A DNA stretch of 64,000 nucleotides from Holosporales bacterium (GTDB lineage: Bacteria > Pseudomonadota > Alphaproteobacteria > Holosporales > Holosporaceae): the NCBI GenBank assembly GCA_947461445.1, contig CANHKV010000003.1, forward strand, positions 1 through 64,000, given 5' to 3'. Positions 37,201 through 47,876 of this stretch are shown here, piece after piece (positions within the stretch are counted from its first letter, which is position 1; each line of letters begins with the position of its first letter). A program made the position numbers and the translations under genes. The notes below the pieces were generated by a model, which ran no database searches, had not been told where the DNA came from, and saw only the letters and a list, made by a program, of their open reading frames with translations.

Positions 37201-38378
37201 GAGTACACAAAGGGTTTAAACAATTCCAGGGCCATCTTTTTAGGCAACCCGCACTGATTTAACTTTAACTTTGGCCCCACCACGATCACAGAGCGACCAG
37301 AATAATCCACACGTTTTCCTAACAAATTCAAACGAAAACGCCCCTGTTTACCCTTTAACATATCCGACAATGATTTCAGAGGTCGCTTGTTGCTGCCTGT
37401 AATGGGGCGCCCTCTGCGGCCGTTGTCAAAAAACGCATCCACAATTTCTTGCAACATTCGTTTTTCATTACGCACAATCATTTCTGGGGCTTGCAATTCC
37501 ATTAACCTGCGCAGACGATTATTGCGGTTGATCAAACGACGGTACAAATCATTCAAGTCTGATGTGGCAAAACGGCCACCGTCCAATGGAACCAGTGGTC
37601 GTAAATCTGGTGGCATCACAGGAACCACATCTAAAATCATCCACTCTGGTCGCGTTTGAGACGCCAAAAAAGACTCCACCAATTTTAACCGCTTGATGAC
37701 CTTTTTACGACGCAATTCCGATGGATTTTCTGATAAGTCTTGGCGCAACTGTTGACGCAATTCATCCAAGTTTAAACCAGACAACAGCTCTTTTAACGCC
37801 TCTGCGCCAGAACTGACTCTAAAAGAATCCCGTCCGTAATCTTGTCGGGCTCTGGTGTATTCTTCTTCGCTTAACACTTGACATTGTTGCAGGGGGCTCA
37901 TGCCTGGATCCACGACGACATAGCCATCAAAATACAAAATACGATCCAAGGTTTTATTGCTGATGTCCAGCAAATTTCCAATACGACTGGGCAGGGATCT
38001 CGAAAACCAAATATGGGCCACAGGGGATGCCAACTCGATATGCCCCATACGTTCGCGTCGGACCTTGGCCAAAGTCACTTCGACGCCACAGCGCTCACAC
38101 ACCACCCCACGATACTTCATGCGTTTGTATTTTCCGCACAAACATTCATAATCCTTGATGGGACCAAAAATACGCGAACAAAACAAACCATCTCTTTCTG
38201 GTTTAAACGTACGATAATTGATGGTTTCTGGTTTTTTCACCTCACCAAAGGACCATGCCCGAATTTGATCTGGGCTGGCCACCGAAATGCGTACGCTGTC
38301 AAAATTTTGAACCACTGAATCCGGTGATGGCAACAATAATCGAGGATTAGGAACCTCTTTTTCATGATGATCTAACAC
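34233..38378 (-). CDS. rpoC: RNA polymerase beta' subunit
   Basis: Catalytic subunit of RNA polymerase. The 1381-residue protein has the N-terminal zinc site ([20 protein letters not shown]), the catalytic [12 protein letters not shown] near residue 465 with three Mg-binding Asp, the bridge-helix and trigger-loop regions, and the second zinc site ([19 protein letters not shown]). Length is normal for alphaproteobacteria. It follows rpoB by 96 nt. A repeated hairpin module lies just past its stop. Confidence 0.98.
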   Translation of the reverse strand: MLDHHEKEVPNPRLLLPSPDSVVQNFDSVRISVASPDQIRAWSFGEVKKPETINYRTFKPERDGLFCSRIFGPIKDYECLCGKYKRMKYRGVVCERCGVEVTLAKVRRERMGHIELASPVAHIWFSRSLPSRIGNLLDISNKTLDRILYFDGYVVVDPGMSPLQQCQVLSEEEYTRARQDYGRDSFRVSSGAEALKELLSGLNLDELRQQLRQDLSENPSELRRKKVIKRLKLVESFLASQTRPEWMILDVVPVMPPDLRPLVPLDGGRFATSDLNDLYRRLINRNNRLRRLMELQAPEMIVRNEKRMLQEIVDAFFDNGRRGRPITGSNKRPLKSLSDMLKGKQGRFRLNLLGKRVDYSGRSVIVVGPKLKLNQCGLPKKMALELFKPFVYSRLERYGFATTVKAAKRMVERERPEVWDILEDVIRERTVLLNRAPTLHRLSIQAFEPMLVEGKAIQLHPLVCAAYNADFDGDQMAVHVPLSLEAQIESRVLMMATNNILSPSNGEPVIVPSKDIVLGLYYLTLSRAGESGEGRMFSDLNEIFYALQEKTISLHAKIIARYADVDADGHTRMVRCETSAGRMILWDSVPRHPQIPFDSVNKTFTSKDVTQLVSAVHRYCGSTKTVEFADKLVQIGFRHATSAGISFGKDDLIVPQKKAEFVKETLDSVNEYQQQYLDGLITPGERYNKVTDAWTKCTERVAEAMMGEISKDIPGKPLNSVYMMAHSGARGSAAQMKQLAAMRGLIARHDGTIIEHPIISNFKEGLKAFEYFNSTHGSRKGLSDTALKTANAGYLTRRLVDVAQDCVIYSHDCGTKEGVVMQAIIEGGGVIASLGDRILGRVLAEDVVKGTDVLVKAGTLIHENDAEYIQNEGVVKVVVRSVLMCQASDGACAMCYGRDLGRGKLVAVGEAVGVIAAQSIGEPGTQLTLRTFHSGGASQRGAEISFIEAMKDGHVHFRNGYTIKNGAGQQLVMGRNMELVLIDAFDQELAVYKVPYGAVLLISDKDTVLAGQKLAEWDPYTVPIIAESDGTVHYLDLLDGISLREVVDELTGITKQIVTDWRQGTRREDLRPSITLRNASGQPVKLESGGDAWYDLMVDTVVLVSDGKAVKKGDIIARLAKEVFKSRDITGGLPRIAELFEARRPKDPAMISECDGVIEFGKDYKTRRRLVIMPKDAGVKPVEYLISKGRHILVQDGEHVSKGTVLVDGSPVPHDILNVLGVEAMAHYLIKEIQGVYRLQGVRINDKHIEVILRQMLRKVEIVDPGETLFLEGDQVSVEELWAANKEVIRHGGVPARSMRVLQGITKASLKTESFISAASFQETTRVLIEAAIQGKEDHLIGLKENVIAGRLIPAGTGVILGQLKRQARERDLANLNKARA

Positions 38379-38474
38379 AAAAACCTCCCTTTTTTCATAA
38401 TCGTAATGACTTTTTTATAAAAGAGCGCACCCCCAGACAAGAGTTTTCACCCCCCCACCCGCAACAAGCCCCAC

Positions 38475-41400
38475 TTAACCTTGCATTGGTGATTCCTGTC
38501 GGCATTCGATATTCATACCCAAAGTTTTCAGCTCTTTAATCAAAACGTTAAAGGATTCCGGAACATCGGATGTAAAATTTTCTTGCCCCTTGATAATGGC
38601 TTTGTACACCTCCATACGACCCTGCAAATCATCGGATTTTACCGTCAGCATTTCCAACAATGTTCTGGCCGCACCATAGGCTTGCAAAGCCCAAACCTCC
38701 ATTTCTCCAAACCTCTGTCCACCAAACTGAGATTTTCCACCCAAAGGCTGCTGGGTAACCAAACTGTATGGTCCAATAGATCGGGCATGGATCTTTTCAT
38801 CCACCAAGTGGTGCAACTTCAACATGTACAGTACCCCCACCGTGATGGGGCGATCAAAGCGCTCACCCGTTCGACCATCGTACAAGACTTCTTGACCAGA
38901 TGGATCCACACCAACTTCTCTAAAGAGACGCTCTATTTCATCCACCTTCGCCCCCTCGAATACAGGGGTGGCCATGGGCAATCCATCTACAATATCCTTA
39001 ACCATTGTCAAAAGAGCCTCTGGAGATAATTGCTGGATCCACTGTGAAATTTCTGGCTTTTTGTACAAATCTTTTAGACCATCGCGCAACAACTGCTCTC
39101 CGCCTGTTTCAGCCAGTGCGGCTTGACACAAGATTTGAGCTGCTTTTTTACCTTTTTGCAAAGAAACCCAACCCAAATGGGTTTCTAAAATTTGCCCCAC
39201 GTTCATACGTGACGGCAATCCCAATGGGTTTAATACCACATCAACTGGGGTTCCATCGGCCAAATATGGCATATCTTCTTGAGGCATAATGACAGAAACA
39301 ACACCCTTGTTTCCGTGTCGACCCGCCATCTTGTCTCCAGGCTGAATTTTACGCTTGATGGCCAAAAACACCTTAACGGTTTTCAAAACCCCTGTGGGCA
39401 AGTCATCGCCTCGGCTTAATTTATCCCATTTTTGCTTAAACCGTTTTTCCAATTCATCCACAGCGGCATCATGTTGTTGGTACAGCGATGCCACACGAGC
39501 CATAGCGTCTTTGTTCTGAATGGGAATTTTTTTGTTGCGTGTTTTGGGAATTTCTGCATAAATTTCCTCTGTAATCACGGTTCCAGACACCCATTGATCG
39601 AAATTCTGAGCCAAAGTTTGACCCATCAATATGCCTTTCATGGCTTGGGAAAAACCTTGCTCTAAAATGCGACGTTCCACCTCTTTTTCCTGACCCATCT
39701 TGGCAACGACTTCACGCTCAATGGCCAGAGATCGCTCATCGCGCTCTACCCCACGCCTTGAAAAGATACGCACATCCACTACCGTTCCACTCATGCCGGC
39801 AGGAACACGCAACGAACTGTCTTTCATATCGGCTGCTTTGTCTGAAAAAATCGCACGCAACAGTTTTTCTTCTGGGGTCAAAGGCACCTCTGCTTTTGGA
39901 CTGACCTTACCGACCAAAACATCTCCAGGCGCCACATCCGCCCCAATATACACTACGCCCGCTTCGTCTAAATGACGCAACACTTCTTCGCTGGCACCGG
40001 GCACATCACGCGTGATCTCTTCATACCCCAGTTTCATATCCCGAACAGATGTTTCCAACTCGTCAATATGAATGGATGTATACGCATCCTCGTCCACCAG
40101 GCGTTGCGACAATACAATAGAGTCTTCAAATCCACAGCCATCAAAGGGCATAAAGGCCACCAATGCATTGTGCCCCAGGGCCAATTCTCCACGATCTGTG
40201 GCCGCACCATCGGCAATAATGTCACCTGCTTTCAGCAATTGCCCAACCTTAACCAAAGGTTTTTGATGAATACACGTTCCCGCATTTGACTTTCTGAATT
40301 TATCTAAATTATAAATATCAACCACGGCCCCTTGAGTGGAAAATTCCGTAGGTCGAACCACAATTCGACTGGCATCCACTTGGCTGACCACACCATCTCT
40401 GCGCGTTCTGACAATGACGCCAGAATCACGAATCACCAGGCCTTCTATACCTGTACCAATCAGTGGTGCACGTGCACGCATCAACGGAACCGCTTGGCGT
40501 TGCATGTTTGACCCCATCAAGGCACGATTGGCGTCATCATTTTCCACAAAGGGAATCAACGCCGATGCCACAGATAAAATTTGTTTTGGAGAAATATCTG
40601 CAAAATCAATTTCTGCAGGTGGCACCAGAACATAATCGCCCGAACGACGGCACCCCACCAGTCCATCGGTCAAACGACCCTCTTCATCCACAGCCACATC
40701 GGCCTGGGCAATGGTAAACCCTTCTTCTTCCATAGCCGATACATACACCACTTCGTGTGTCAACTGACCATTAATAATCTTACGATACGGCGTTTCCAAA
40801 AACCCATAAGGATTAATTCTGGCATAAATGGCCATAGAGTTAATCAAACCAATATTGGCCCCTTCCGGAGTTTCCACCGGACAAATCCGCCCATAATGAG
40901 TGGGATGCACATCGCGAACCTCGATTCCTGCACGATCTCGTGTTAAACCCCCTGGCCCCAATGCGGAAAGACGACGCTTGTGATTAACCTCGGACAATGG
41001 ATTGGTCTGGTCCATGAATTGGGACAATTGCGACGTACCAAAAAACTCTCGAATAATAGATGAAAGGGGACGCGCATTCAACAAATCATTGGGCATAGCC
41101 GTTTCTAGCTCTACAGCCGTCATGCGCTCCCTGATTACCCTCTGCATCCGCATCAAGCCCGATCGATACTGCACCTCTAGCAATTCTCCAACAGAACGCA
41201 CACGACGATTGGTTAAGCTGTCAATATCATCAATATGACCCCTGCCCTGCTTCAGATCTAAAAGATATCGCACAACAGCGATGAAATCTTCCTTGCGTAA
41301 AACACGTTCCGTAATGGGCGCATTCAAACCCAATCGCGAATTCAACTTCAATCTTCCCACATCAGACAAATCATATTTTTCTGAATTAAAGAATAAATTA

Positions 41401-42611
41401 TGAAATAAAGTGTATGCTGCCTCTAGAGTGGGAGACTCACCTGGTCTTAATACGCGATAAATATCAAACAATGCTTCTGATCGATTGGTGTTTTTATCCG
41501 ACATCAAGGTGTTGCGTAAAAATGGCCCAGTATTAACGCCATCAATATCAAGAACGGGAATTTCATAAACCCCTCTTTTTACAAGAAAATCAATTTTTTC
41601 TTCCGTAATCTCTGCACCAACTTCCAAGAAAATTTCACCCGTTGCTGGGTCCGATAATTCTTGAGCACTGTATCGACCCAAAATATGATTATACGGAACT
41701 AAAACATGGGTAACGCCCTGGGCAATCCATTGGCGAATCATACGGGATTGTAATTTCACACCCTTTTCGGACAAAACCTCTCCGGTTTTCGCATCCAACA
41801 AATCTTCCTCAAGACGGACATTTTTCCACATGGACTCTGAAAATGTAATGCGCCAAAGCCCCTCGCGATAATCGTAAACCCGATTGTCATAAAATAGGCT
41901 TAAAATTTCTTGACGGCTCATCCCCAAACGCTTGCTCGGTGGAGCCAAGGGATCGACCTGATGATCCGATTCCAAAGCCATCAGCAATGTACTAACAGGC
42001 ATTTTACGCTTTCGGTCGATGCGCATGCACAGCACATCCTTAATATCAAATTCAAAATCAATCCATGAGCCCTGCGCCGGTATCACGCGAGCCAGAAAAA
42101 GAAATTTACCAGACGAATAATGGCCACGATCATGATCAAAAAAGACCCCCGGAGATCGATGCATCTGAGAAACAACAACACGCTCGACACCATTAATCAC
42201 AAAAGTACCCTCTTGTGTCATCAAAGGAATGTCACCCAAATAAACGTCCTGCTCTTTCATAAACTTTAATGTTCGGTCCTCTTCCCACCCAATCAGGCGC
42301 AACTTTGCACGCAATGGTGCGGCATAGGTTAACCCTTTTTGTCGAGCCTCTACTAGATCACATTTTTGATCTTCCAAAACATACTCGACAAATTCCAACT
42401 GAACGCGTCCGGAAAAATCCTGGACGGGGAACAATGCCATCAGCGATGACTGGAGCCCCACAACCCGACGCTCTTCTGGCGGGACGTCTTTTTGCAAAAA
42501 CTCCTCATAAGACCTGCGCTGCAATTCAATCAGGCTAGGAATGGACATGGCCTCGGGTACTCGAGAAAAATTATACCGAACCCGTCGATAAAAATCACAA
42601 CTCTCGCTCAT
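38475..42611 (-). CDS. rpoB: RNA polymerase beta subunit
   Basis: Core catalytic subunit. The 1378-residue product contains the rifampicin-region segment GTSQLSQFMDQTNPLSEVNH and then KRRLSALGPGGLTRDRAG. It also has the conserved VCPVETPEGANIGLIN-like block and, near the C-terminus, GGKSQFGGQRFGEMEVWALQ. I start at ATG 42611 (MSESCDFYRR) because AAGGAGG stands 6 nt upstream; the frame runs open to 42656. It is separated from rplL by an unusually long 579-nt spacer. Confidence 0.98.
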   Translation of the reverse strand: MSESCDFYRRVRYNFSRVPEAMSIPSLIELQRRSYEEFLQKDVPPEERRVVGLQSSLMALFPVQDFSGRVQLEFVEYVLEDQKCDLVEARQKGLTYAAPLRAKLRLIGWEEDRTLKFMKEQDVYLGDIPLMTQEGTFVINGVERVVVSQMHRSPGVFFDHDRGHYSSGKFLFLARVIPAQGSWIDFEFDIKDVLCMRIDRKRKMPVSTLLMALESDHQVDPLAPPSKRLGMSRQEILSLFYDNRVYDYREGLWRITFSESMWKNVRLEEDLLDAKTGEVLSEKGVKLQSRMIRQWIAQGVTHVLVPYNHILGRYSAQELSDPATGEIFLEVGAEITEEKIDFLVKRGVYEIPVLDIDGVNTGPFLRNTLMSDKNTNRSEALFDIYRVLRPGESPTLEAAYTLFHNLFFNSEKYDLSDVGRLKLNSRLGLNAPITERVLRKEDFIAVVRYLLDLKQGRGHIDDIDSLTNRRVRSVGELLEVQYRSGLMRMQRVIRERMTAVELETAMPNDLLNARPLSSIIREFFGTSQLSQFMDQTNPLSEVNHKRRLSALGPGGLTRDRAGIEVRDVHPTHYGRICPVETPEGANIGLINSMAIYARINPYGFLETPYRKIINGQLTHEVVYVSAMEEEGFTIAQADVAVDEEGRLTDGLVGCRRSGDYVLVPPAEIDFADISPKQILSVASALIPFVENDDANRALMGSNMQRQAVPLMRARAPLIGTGIEGLVIRDSGVIVRTRRDGVVSQVDASRIVVRPTEFSTQGAVVDIYNLDKFRKSNAGTCIHQKPLVKVGQLLKAGDIIADGAATDRGELALGHNALVAFMPFDGCGFEDSIVLSQRLVDEDAYTSIHIDELETSVRDMKLGYEEITRDVPGASEEVLRHLDEAGVVYIGADVAPGDVLVGKVSPKAEVPLTPEEKLLRAIFSDKAADMKDSSLRVPAGMSGTVVDVRIFSRRGVERDERSLAIEREVVAKMGQEKEVERRILEQGFSQAMKGILMGQTLAQNFDQWVSGTVITEEIYAEIPKTRNKKIPIQNKDAMARVASLYQQHDAAVDELEKRFKQKWDKLSRGDDLPTGVLKTVKVFLAIKRKIQPGDKMAGRHGNKGVVSVIMPQEDMPYLADGTPVDVVLNPLGLPSRMNVGQILETHLGWVSLQKGKKAAQILCQAALAETGGEQLLRDGLKDLYKKPEISQWIQQLSPEALLTMVKDIVDGLPMATPVFEGAKVDEIERLFREVGVDPSGQEVLYDGRTGERFDRPITVGVLYMLKLHHLVDEKIHARSIGPYSLVTQQPLGGKSQFGGQRFGEMEVWALQAYGAARTLLEMLTVKSDDLQGRMEVYKAIIKGQENFTSDVPESFNVLIKELKTLGMNIECRQESPMQG

Positions 42612-43190
42612 TTCAACCTCCTTGTTGATGGATTGACTTTGCAAAAACTCGACCACCTAAATCACTCTTGCTCCATAAAAATCATATTCTGTTTTTTAGG
42701 ACCCAGAACCCCACCAAGATGCCCGAACCACTGATTCTGACCTTTCCACAAGAGCTTTCTCTCGCAGCCCCACTTTTTAGACCTTCAGAAGGCATTCAGC
42801 CCCAGAGAAAATCCCAATCATTCCTACGGATGTCTGGCAGAATTAACCCACCCGATAAACGGTACCCATGATCCTAGAAAAAACTGCCCCCAAGCCCCAC
42901 ACCGGACGGCCAAACTGATGTTTGATAACCACTGCTGGCACACACCACAACCCACCGCCCCACATAAGAATGGTCAGAATGTTTCAGACAAGACAACACC
43001 GGTTTTCCCACCCCAGAGACCATAAAATTCCGAAAAAGATTAGCATTGCGAAATTGCTGCAGCAAAAAAACACTGTTTAAAACCTTTCTCAAAAGCACAA
43101 AAAGAAAGGCACCCGTGAACTGCTCCAGAACACAAGCACCCTTCTTTCCAACCTTAAACCACAGAAATCATAAGGCATAGCATCAGAAAA
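42612..43190. other. Long rplL-rpoB spacer
   Basis: In many bacteria this gap is short or holds an attenuator and an RNase III site. Here it spans 579 nt. Frames such as 42874-43098 (minus) have no ribosome-binding site or domain. Apart from the candidate attenuator at 43101-43147 I see nothing specific. Confidence 0.5.
43101..43147 (-). terminator. Candidate attenuator between rplL and rpoB
   Basis: On the minus-strand RNA, AAAGAAGGGUGC (43147-43136) can pair with GUGCCUUUCUUU (43112-43101) over 12 positions with three G-U pairs, and U-rich sequence follows (UUUUUGUGCUUUU). It starts 43 nt after the rplL stop. A leaky terminator here would lower rpoBC expression relative to the ribosomal genes, as known in E. 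coli. Confidence 0.5.
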
Positions 43191-43577
43191 TTAAGCCAAC
43201 TTAACTTTCGCACCCACAGCCTCTAGCTTTTTCTTCATATCTTCGGCATCTTTTTTAGAAAGACCTTCTTTGACGGTTGCATCTGCTTTTTCTGCCATGT
43301 CTTTTGCTTCTTTCAGACCCAGACCAGTCAAAACACGTAATTCTTTAATGACGTCAATCTTTTTCTCGCCAGCTTCGATCAATATCACGCTGAATTCTGA
43401 TTGCTCATCAGCAGCATCGGCAGCAGGAGCAGCAGCACCAACAGGACCCATCATCATAGGAGCAGCCGCAGAAACACCCCACTTTTCTTCCAACAGTTTC
43501 GTCAACTCAGCAGCTTCTAAAACAGTTAAATTGCTCAAACTTTCAACGATATTTTCTAGTGTCATTGCCTTAGACAT
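43191..43577 (-). CDS. rplL: Ribosomal protein bL7/L12
   Basis: Stalk protein that recruits translation GTPases. The 128-residue protein has the N-terminal dimerisation helix region ([20 protein letters not shown]), an Ala/Pro-rich hinge (about 38-60), and the globular C-terminal domain with [21 protein letters not shown]. The start is preceded by GGAGAG. rplJ ends 2 nt upstream. Confidence 0.97.
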   Translation of the reverse strand: MSKAMTLENIVESLSNLTVLEAAELTKLLEEKWGVSAAAPMMMGPVGAAAPAADAADEQSEFSVILIEAGEKKIDVIKELRVLTGLGLKEAKDMAEKADATVKEGLSKKDAEDMKKKLEAVGAKVKLA

Positions 43578-43579
43578 TT

Positions 43580-44092
43580 TTACTCTCCTTGTTGTTGTTT
43601 AATATAAGCCCCCAAAGTACCGACAACCCCACGACTTGGCTCTTTGATTGTTCTCAACAGCGTCGACGCCGGAGAACTGATGAGACCCACAATCTGACCA
43701 CGCAACTGGTCTAGTGTCGGCAATGTCGCCAACTTTTTGATATCTTCCCTGGAAAGATTCTTGCCGTTTAAAATTCCACCGATGGGGTGAAAATTGGCTT
43801 CCCTTTTCTTGGAAAACTCATCAATAACTTTTGATGCGGAAACAGGATCCTGGGAAAAAATAACCCCCAATGGACCCTTGAACAAGTCTTGAACACCACC
43901 GTCATCAAACACCCTCTTTGCCAAGTTGTTCTTAACAACCTGAAAACGAGCCCCTGCAGATCGCACATTTTTACGCAACTGGCTGAATGGCTCGGCCGAA
44001 ATCCCCACTTGACGAACAACGATCATGCAAGGATAGGAACCGCAGGATTCCGAAAACTTTTCGACAAAAAGCTTTTTTTCTGAACGAGTCAC
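43580..44092 (-). CDS. rplJ: Ribosomal protein uL10
   Basis: Stalk base protein that anchors L7/L12. The product is 170 residues: [14 protein letters not shown], then [20 protein letters not shown], which is the rRNA-binding part, and a helical C-terminus for L12. I choose GTG 44092 because AAGGAGG lies 8 nt before it; the GTG at 44098 would have only a 2-nt spacer. It forms the rplKA-JL order with its neighbours. Confidence 0.95.
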   Translation of the reverse strand: MTRSEKKLFVEKFSESCGSYPCMIVVRQVGISAEPFSQLRKNVRSAGARFQVVKNNLAKRVFDDGGVQDLFKGPLGVIFSQDPVSASKVIDEFSKKREANFHPIGGILNGKNLSREDIKKLATLPTLDQLRGQIVGLISSPASTLLRTIKEPSRGVVGTLGAYIKQQQGE

Positions 44093-44146
44093 TCGCACGC
44101 CCTCCTTAATTAAAAATCATCCTTAAATTACACCACATTTCCATCC

Positions 44147-44851
44147 CTATGACAAGCCTCTATTCAGATCCAATGGCAAAGAAAAACCCATTGTGGATGA
44201 TAAGAAAGCTTTTTTAACCAAATGCCCCTTCACTCCCTCTGGTTTCATCTCTAACAAAGCCGCCTGAACAGCCGCAAAATTTTGCTCTAATGCCTCTACA
44301 GCAAAGCTGGCCTTGCCCAAAATGGCATGAACAATACCCTGCTTTTCGGCACGCAAAGAAACTTGCCCTTTTTTAGCCGATTGAATGGCACCCACCACAT
44401 TCATGGTGACCGTTCCCAATTTTGGATTAGGCATCAATTGCTTTGGACCCAAAATTTTACCTAATTTGCTGAGATGCGCCATCATAGGGGGCGTAGCAAT
44501 ACACAGATCAAAATCAATGCGCCCTTTCTGAACTTCATCAATTAAATCCAAATCACCCACAACCTCTGCCCCTGCATCTCGGGCTTGCTGCGCCTGTTCG
44601 CCTTGGGCAAATACAGCGATGCGCACACTGCGCCCTGTGCCCGCAGGCAATTCCACCATGCCGCGAATATTTTGATCACCTTTTCTGGGATCAATGTTGC
44701 ATGCAAAAACAACTTCCACGGTTTCGTCAAATTTTGCATTGGCACGATCCTTGATCAGGACCAGCGCCTCATCAACAGTGTAATGCTTTGAAAAGTCAAT
44801 ATTGACGTCGCGCGCACGAATGCGCTTGCTCTTTTTTTCGATTTTTATCAT
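44147..44851 (-). CDS. rplA: Ribosomal protein uL1
   Basis: L1 stalk protein and, in many bacteria, a translational repressor of its own operon. The 234-residue protein contains [36 protein letters not shown] and the signature [19 protein letters not shown]. Its ATG overlaps the rplK stop (ATGA), so translation is coupled to rplK. Confidence 0.97.
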   Translation of the reverse strand: MIKIEKKSKRIRARDVNIDFSKHYTVDEALVLIKDRANAKFDETVEVVFACNIDPRKGDQNIRGMVELPAGTGRSVRIAVFAQGEQAQQARDAGAEVVGDLDLIDEVQKGRIDFDLCIATPPMMAHLSKLGKILGPKQLMPNPKLGTVTMNVVGAIQSAKKGQVSLRAEKQGIVHAILGKASFAVEALEQNFAAVQAALLEMKPEGVKGHLVKKAFLSSTMGFSLPLDLNRGLS

Positions 44852-45276
44852 CCTGTAACCTCAATTCCCATAGAGCGTGCCGTACCCTCTAGCATAGAGA
44901 CAGCCGCTTCTGGTGTATAAGCATTCATATCCTGCATTTTTTCTTTGGCAATTTCAAGCAGCTGATCACGGGTGACCTTGCCATTAATGGTGCGCCCAGG
45001 CGCCACACTGCCTTTTGCAATGGCCGCAGCTTTTTGCAAATAATACGATGCGGGTGGCTTGGTCAGAAAAAATGTAAACGTTTTGTCGGCAAATGCTGTG
45101 ATCACCACAGGGATACGCGCATCCGATGGCATGCCAGCGGTTTGCGCATTAAACGCCTTGCAAAACTCCATAATATTCAAACCTTTTTGACCCAAAGCAG
45201 GACCAACGGGCGGAGCTGGAGTAGCCTTTCCCGCCATAATTTGCAGCTTGATTGTTCCTATAATTTTTTTCGCCAT
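44848..45276 (-). CDS. rplK: Ribosomal protein uL11
   Basis: L11 of the GTPase-associated centre. The 142-residue protein has [20 protein letters not shown], then [15 protein letters not shown] and, at the C-terminus, [25 protein letters not shown] stands upstream of ATG 45276. It overlaps rplA by 4 nt and follows nusG after 83 nt. Confidence 0.97.
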   Translation of the reverse strand: MAKKIIGTIKLQIMAGKATPAPPVGPALGQKGLNIMEFCKAFNAQTAGMPSDARIPVVITAFADKTFTFFLTKPPASYYLQKAAAIAKGSVAPGRTINGKVTRDQLLEIAKEKMQDMNAYTPEAAVSMLEGTARSMGIEVTG

Positions 45277-45359
45277 TGCTATCCCCTTTAATAAACCCTA
45301 GTTTCCTTTAAAATACCCTTTTTTTACCCCCCTGAACACCACCCACCAGATACTTGTTT

Positions 45360-45902
45360 CTAAATTTTCTCCACATGCACAAAATCCAGATCCACAGGCG
45401 TGGGTCGCCCAAAAATGGAAATGGAAACTTTTAACCGCATGCGCAAAACATCCACCTCTTCGATCACCCCTTCTAGCCCAGAAAACAAACCGTCCGTTAC
45501 ACGAACGATTTCACCAGGCTCAAAGGCTGTGCCAGAAACAGGACCCACTCCATCCGAGTCATCAATCTGGTTCAACAAATTTTCCATATCCGCGTCCGAC
45601 AACGGCTTTGGATCGCTGCGCAAATCTGCCCCCAACATACCAATAACCCTGGGCGCCCGCCGAATGGTATTTAACGCATCTGGCGTAGAAATCATACGCA
45701 CCAAAACATACCCAGGCAAAATGCGCTCCTCTTGCTGCACCGCATTTCCGCGACGCGTGGCATGAACCATTTTCTTTAAAACCAAAACATCTTCTAACAG
45801 CTCGGCTATGCCTGCCTTAGAGAACTGCACCGACAGATCGGACGCAACCCTGTTTTCACTGCCAGCGGCAACATGAATGACATACCATTTAAAATCTGAC
45901 AT
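45360..45902 (-). CDS. nusG: Transcription antitermination factor NusG
   Basis: Binds RNA polymerase and couples transcription to translation and Rho. The 180-residue protein has the NGN domain (KWYVIHVAAGSENRVASDL, then ERILPGYVLVRM) and the C-terminal KOW domain (FEPGEIVRVTDGLFSGLEGV, about 122-141). It begins 8 nt after secE, in the conserved secE-nusG pair. Confidence 0.97.
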   Translation of the reverse strand: MSDFKWYVIHVAAGSENRVASDLSVQFSKAGIAELLEDVLVLKKMVHATRRGNAVQQEERILPGYVLVRMISTPDALNTIRRAPRVIGMLGADLRSDPKPLSDADMENLLNQIDDSDGVGPVSGTAFEPGEIVRVTDGLFSGLEGVIEEVDVLRMRLKVSISIFGRPTPVDLDFVHVEKI

Positions 45903-45910
45903 AAGCTATC

Positions 45911-46105
45911 CTATAATACGAGCCGAAGACTACTTATCACCACTTGATCCACAAAAAACAGAAAAATGGCAAACATGGCCGCAATAATAAAGACAATAAT
46001 GCTGGTAAACACCACGTCTCGCTGCGTTGGCCAAACAATTCGTCTGGCTTCTTGCATCACTTGATCAAAAAACAAGCGTGAAGACTTTAACCATTTTGAC
46101 CCCAT
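45911..46105 (-). CDS. secE: Sec translocase subunit SecE
   Basis: A 64-residue single-span SecE of the short bacterial type. It has an amphipathic helix (FDQVMQEARRIVWPTQRDV) with the conserved W-P, followed by a transmembrane helix (VFTSIIVFIIAAMFAIFLFF). It is paired with nusG. The tRNA-Trp gene that often precedes secE in alphaproteobacteria is absent; accD lies upstream. Confidence 0.93.
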   Translation of the reverse strand: MGSKWLKSSRLFFDQVMQEARRIVWPTQRDVVFTSIIVFIIAAMFAIFLFFVDQVVISSLRLVL

Positions 46106-46185
46106 ATGTCACTCATATCTTGCGGCAATCCCTTTTTATACATGATTTCGGACCATCTTGTCAATTTATGCAAAACCACCCGCAT

Positions 46186-47043
46186 TTACCCAGCCATGCT
46201 ATGGTGCAAGGTCTGTAACAGATTAGAAAACGTTTCTCTGAACACGCTGCGCGATGTAATCAGATCGACAAAACCATGTTTTTTTTGAAATTCTGCAGTC
46301 TGAAAACCTTCTGGCAATGGTTGGCGTAATGTTTCTTGGATCACGCGCGCGCCCGTAAACCCAATAATGGCGCCGGGCTCTGCAAAGGTGACATCCCCCA
46401 ATGCGGCAAAGGATGCAGCCACACCCCCTGTGGTGGGGTGGGCCATCAGCATCACAACGGGCAACCGGGCCTCTTTGACCATTTGCACGGCGATGGTACT
46501 GCGTGGCATTTGCATCAACGACAAAATCCCCTCTTGCATTCTTGCGCCACCAGAAGAGGACACCATCAAAAAGCATGCCTTTTTATCCACCGCCATTCTG
46601 GCCCCCTGGATCAGAGCTTCACCCGCGGCCATACCCATGGACCCCCCAATAAATGCAAAATTAAAACAGGCCACCACCACAGGATAGGTCCCCACCTTGC
46701 CCACAGCCAAGGTCACCGCATCGCTTTCTTTCGTTTTTTGGCGGGCGTCTTTTAATCGATCCGTGTACTTTTTTTGATCTCGAAAACCCAAAGGATCCAG
46801 AGGAACCGTGGGCAAGGGTAGAGCTTGGTAATACCCATCGTCAAATAAATGGGCCAATCGGTGGGCCACAGGCCACATCGCGTGGTGGCCACAATGGGTG
46901 CACATAAACAAGTTGTCTTCCAGGTGTTTTTGAAAAATCATTTTTTCACACCCCAAGCAAGAAGACCACAGCGATTCCGGAACGTCTCGTTTTTTACCTA
47001 AAGATCGGATTTTTGGTGGAATAAAGTGCGTTAACCAGCTCAT
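46186..47043 (-). CDS. accD: Acetyl-CoA carboxylase carboxyltransferase beta subunit
   Basis: Forms the carboxyltransferase with AccA, making malonyl-CoA for fatty acid synthesis. The 285-residue protein has the four-Cys zinc ribbon at the N-terminus (CLGCEK and CTHCGHH, about 29-51) and the crotonase-like fold with SSSGGARMQEG (about 160) and HPTTGGVAASFA (about 200). Length is normal. The usual neighbour folC is absent. Confidence 0.96.
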   Translation of the reverse strand: MSWLTHFIPPKIRSLGKKRDVPESLWSSCLGCEKMIFQKHLEDNLFMCTHCGHHAMWPVAHRLAHLFDDGYYQALPLPTVPLDPLGFRDQKKYTDRLKDARQKTKESDAVTLAVGKVGTYPVVVACFNFAFIGGSMGMAAGEALIQGARMAVDKKACFLMVSSSGGARMQEGILSLMQMPRSTIAVQMVKEARLPVVMLMAHPTTGGVAASFAALGDVTFAEPGAIIGFTGARVIQETLRQPLPEGFQTAEFQKKHGFVDLITSRSVFRETFSNLLQTLHHSMAG

Positions 47044-47142
47044 CTGTCTTCAACTGTAAATTTTTCACCCATCATAACGCGCTCTGGGTCAAGCGCCTAG
47101 AGCTCTGGCAGAAAGCCACAGCCCCGTCCTAGGTTAAAAAAA

Positions 47143-47811
47143 TTAGTGTGCAAAGAGATCATCGGGAAAACCAGCCACATCCGCCACCACTCTGGTGGGT
47201 AAAAATCGACAAATGGCCTTGAACAAGTCTTGTCGGCCTTCTCTGTTCAAACGGACATCCAATTGGGATTTCAAGGCATGCAAATACAGCACATCCGATG
47301 CCGCATAATGTTTCTGAGATTCCGTCAACGTTTCCGTTCCCCAATCGGAACATTGCTCTGATTTTGACAAATCTGCGCCCAGCAATTCGCGACACAATGA
47401 CGCCAAACCATGGTACTGCGTATAGGTTCTGACCAGACGCGAAGCAATTTTTGTACAATAAATAGGGCCAGCACACAGGGCATCCAAGCCGACATACAGA
47501 GCTCTGATATCAAAACGCGCAAAATGAAAGATTTTCTCCACATTGGGATTGGTTAACATTGCCTTTAACCTAGGAGCAGGTTGTTGGTGCTTTGCAATTT
47601 GAACCAAATGACAAACGCCATCCCCTTGGCATAATTGCACCAAACATAACCGATCGCGTCCTGACTCTAGGCCCATGGTTTCGGTATCAATGGCAACCGA
47701 TCGCTCGAACACCACGTTGTGGGGCAAATCATCGGCATATAAACGCACATCCAAAGGCTTTTTCATCATGATTTTTGGTCCACGGACGTCCTGCAACTCT
47801 CTTATTCTCAA
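47143..47811 (-). CDS. rnd: Ribonuclease D-like 3'-5' exonuclease
   Basis: A DEDD-family exonuclease acting on RNA 3' ends. Motifs are SVAIDTETMGL (about 38) with the first Asp and Glu, HFARFDIRALY (about 95), and YAASDVLYLH (about 170) with the last Asp. The 222-residue protein lacks HRDC domains, matching the short form common in alphaproteobacteria. I keep the TTG start at 47811 because GGAGG stands 6 nt upstream; ATG 47769 is an alternative without such a site. bamD lies upstream on the same strand. Confidence 0.9.
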   Translation of the reverse strand: MRIRELQDVRGPKIMMKKPLDVRLYADDLPHNVVFERSVAIDTETMGLESGRDRLCLVQLCQGDGVCHLVQIAKHQQPAPRLKAMLTNPNVEKIFHFARFDIRALYVGLDALCAGPIYCTKIASRLVRTYTQYHGLASLCRELLGADLSKSEQCSDWGTETLTESQKHYAASDVLYLHALKSQLDVRLNREGRQDLFKAICRFLPTRVVADVAGFPDDLFAH

Positions 47812-47876
47812 TGTGCTCCTCCTGTGTTATTTTGCCCCAGATTACGCCCAGAACCCCTGTGGACGCAACCCGCATG

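Noticed and set aside
46106-46185. tRNA-Trp upstream of secE
   Set aside because: I looked for the usual cloverleaf in the accD-secE gap and it is not there.
46336-46755. 139-codon frame antisense to accD
   Set aside because: His/Gly/Pro-rich shadow of accD codons.
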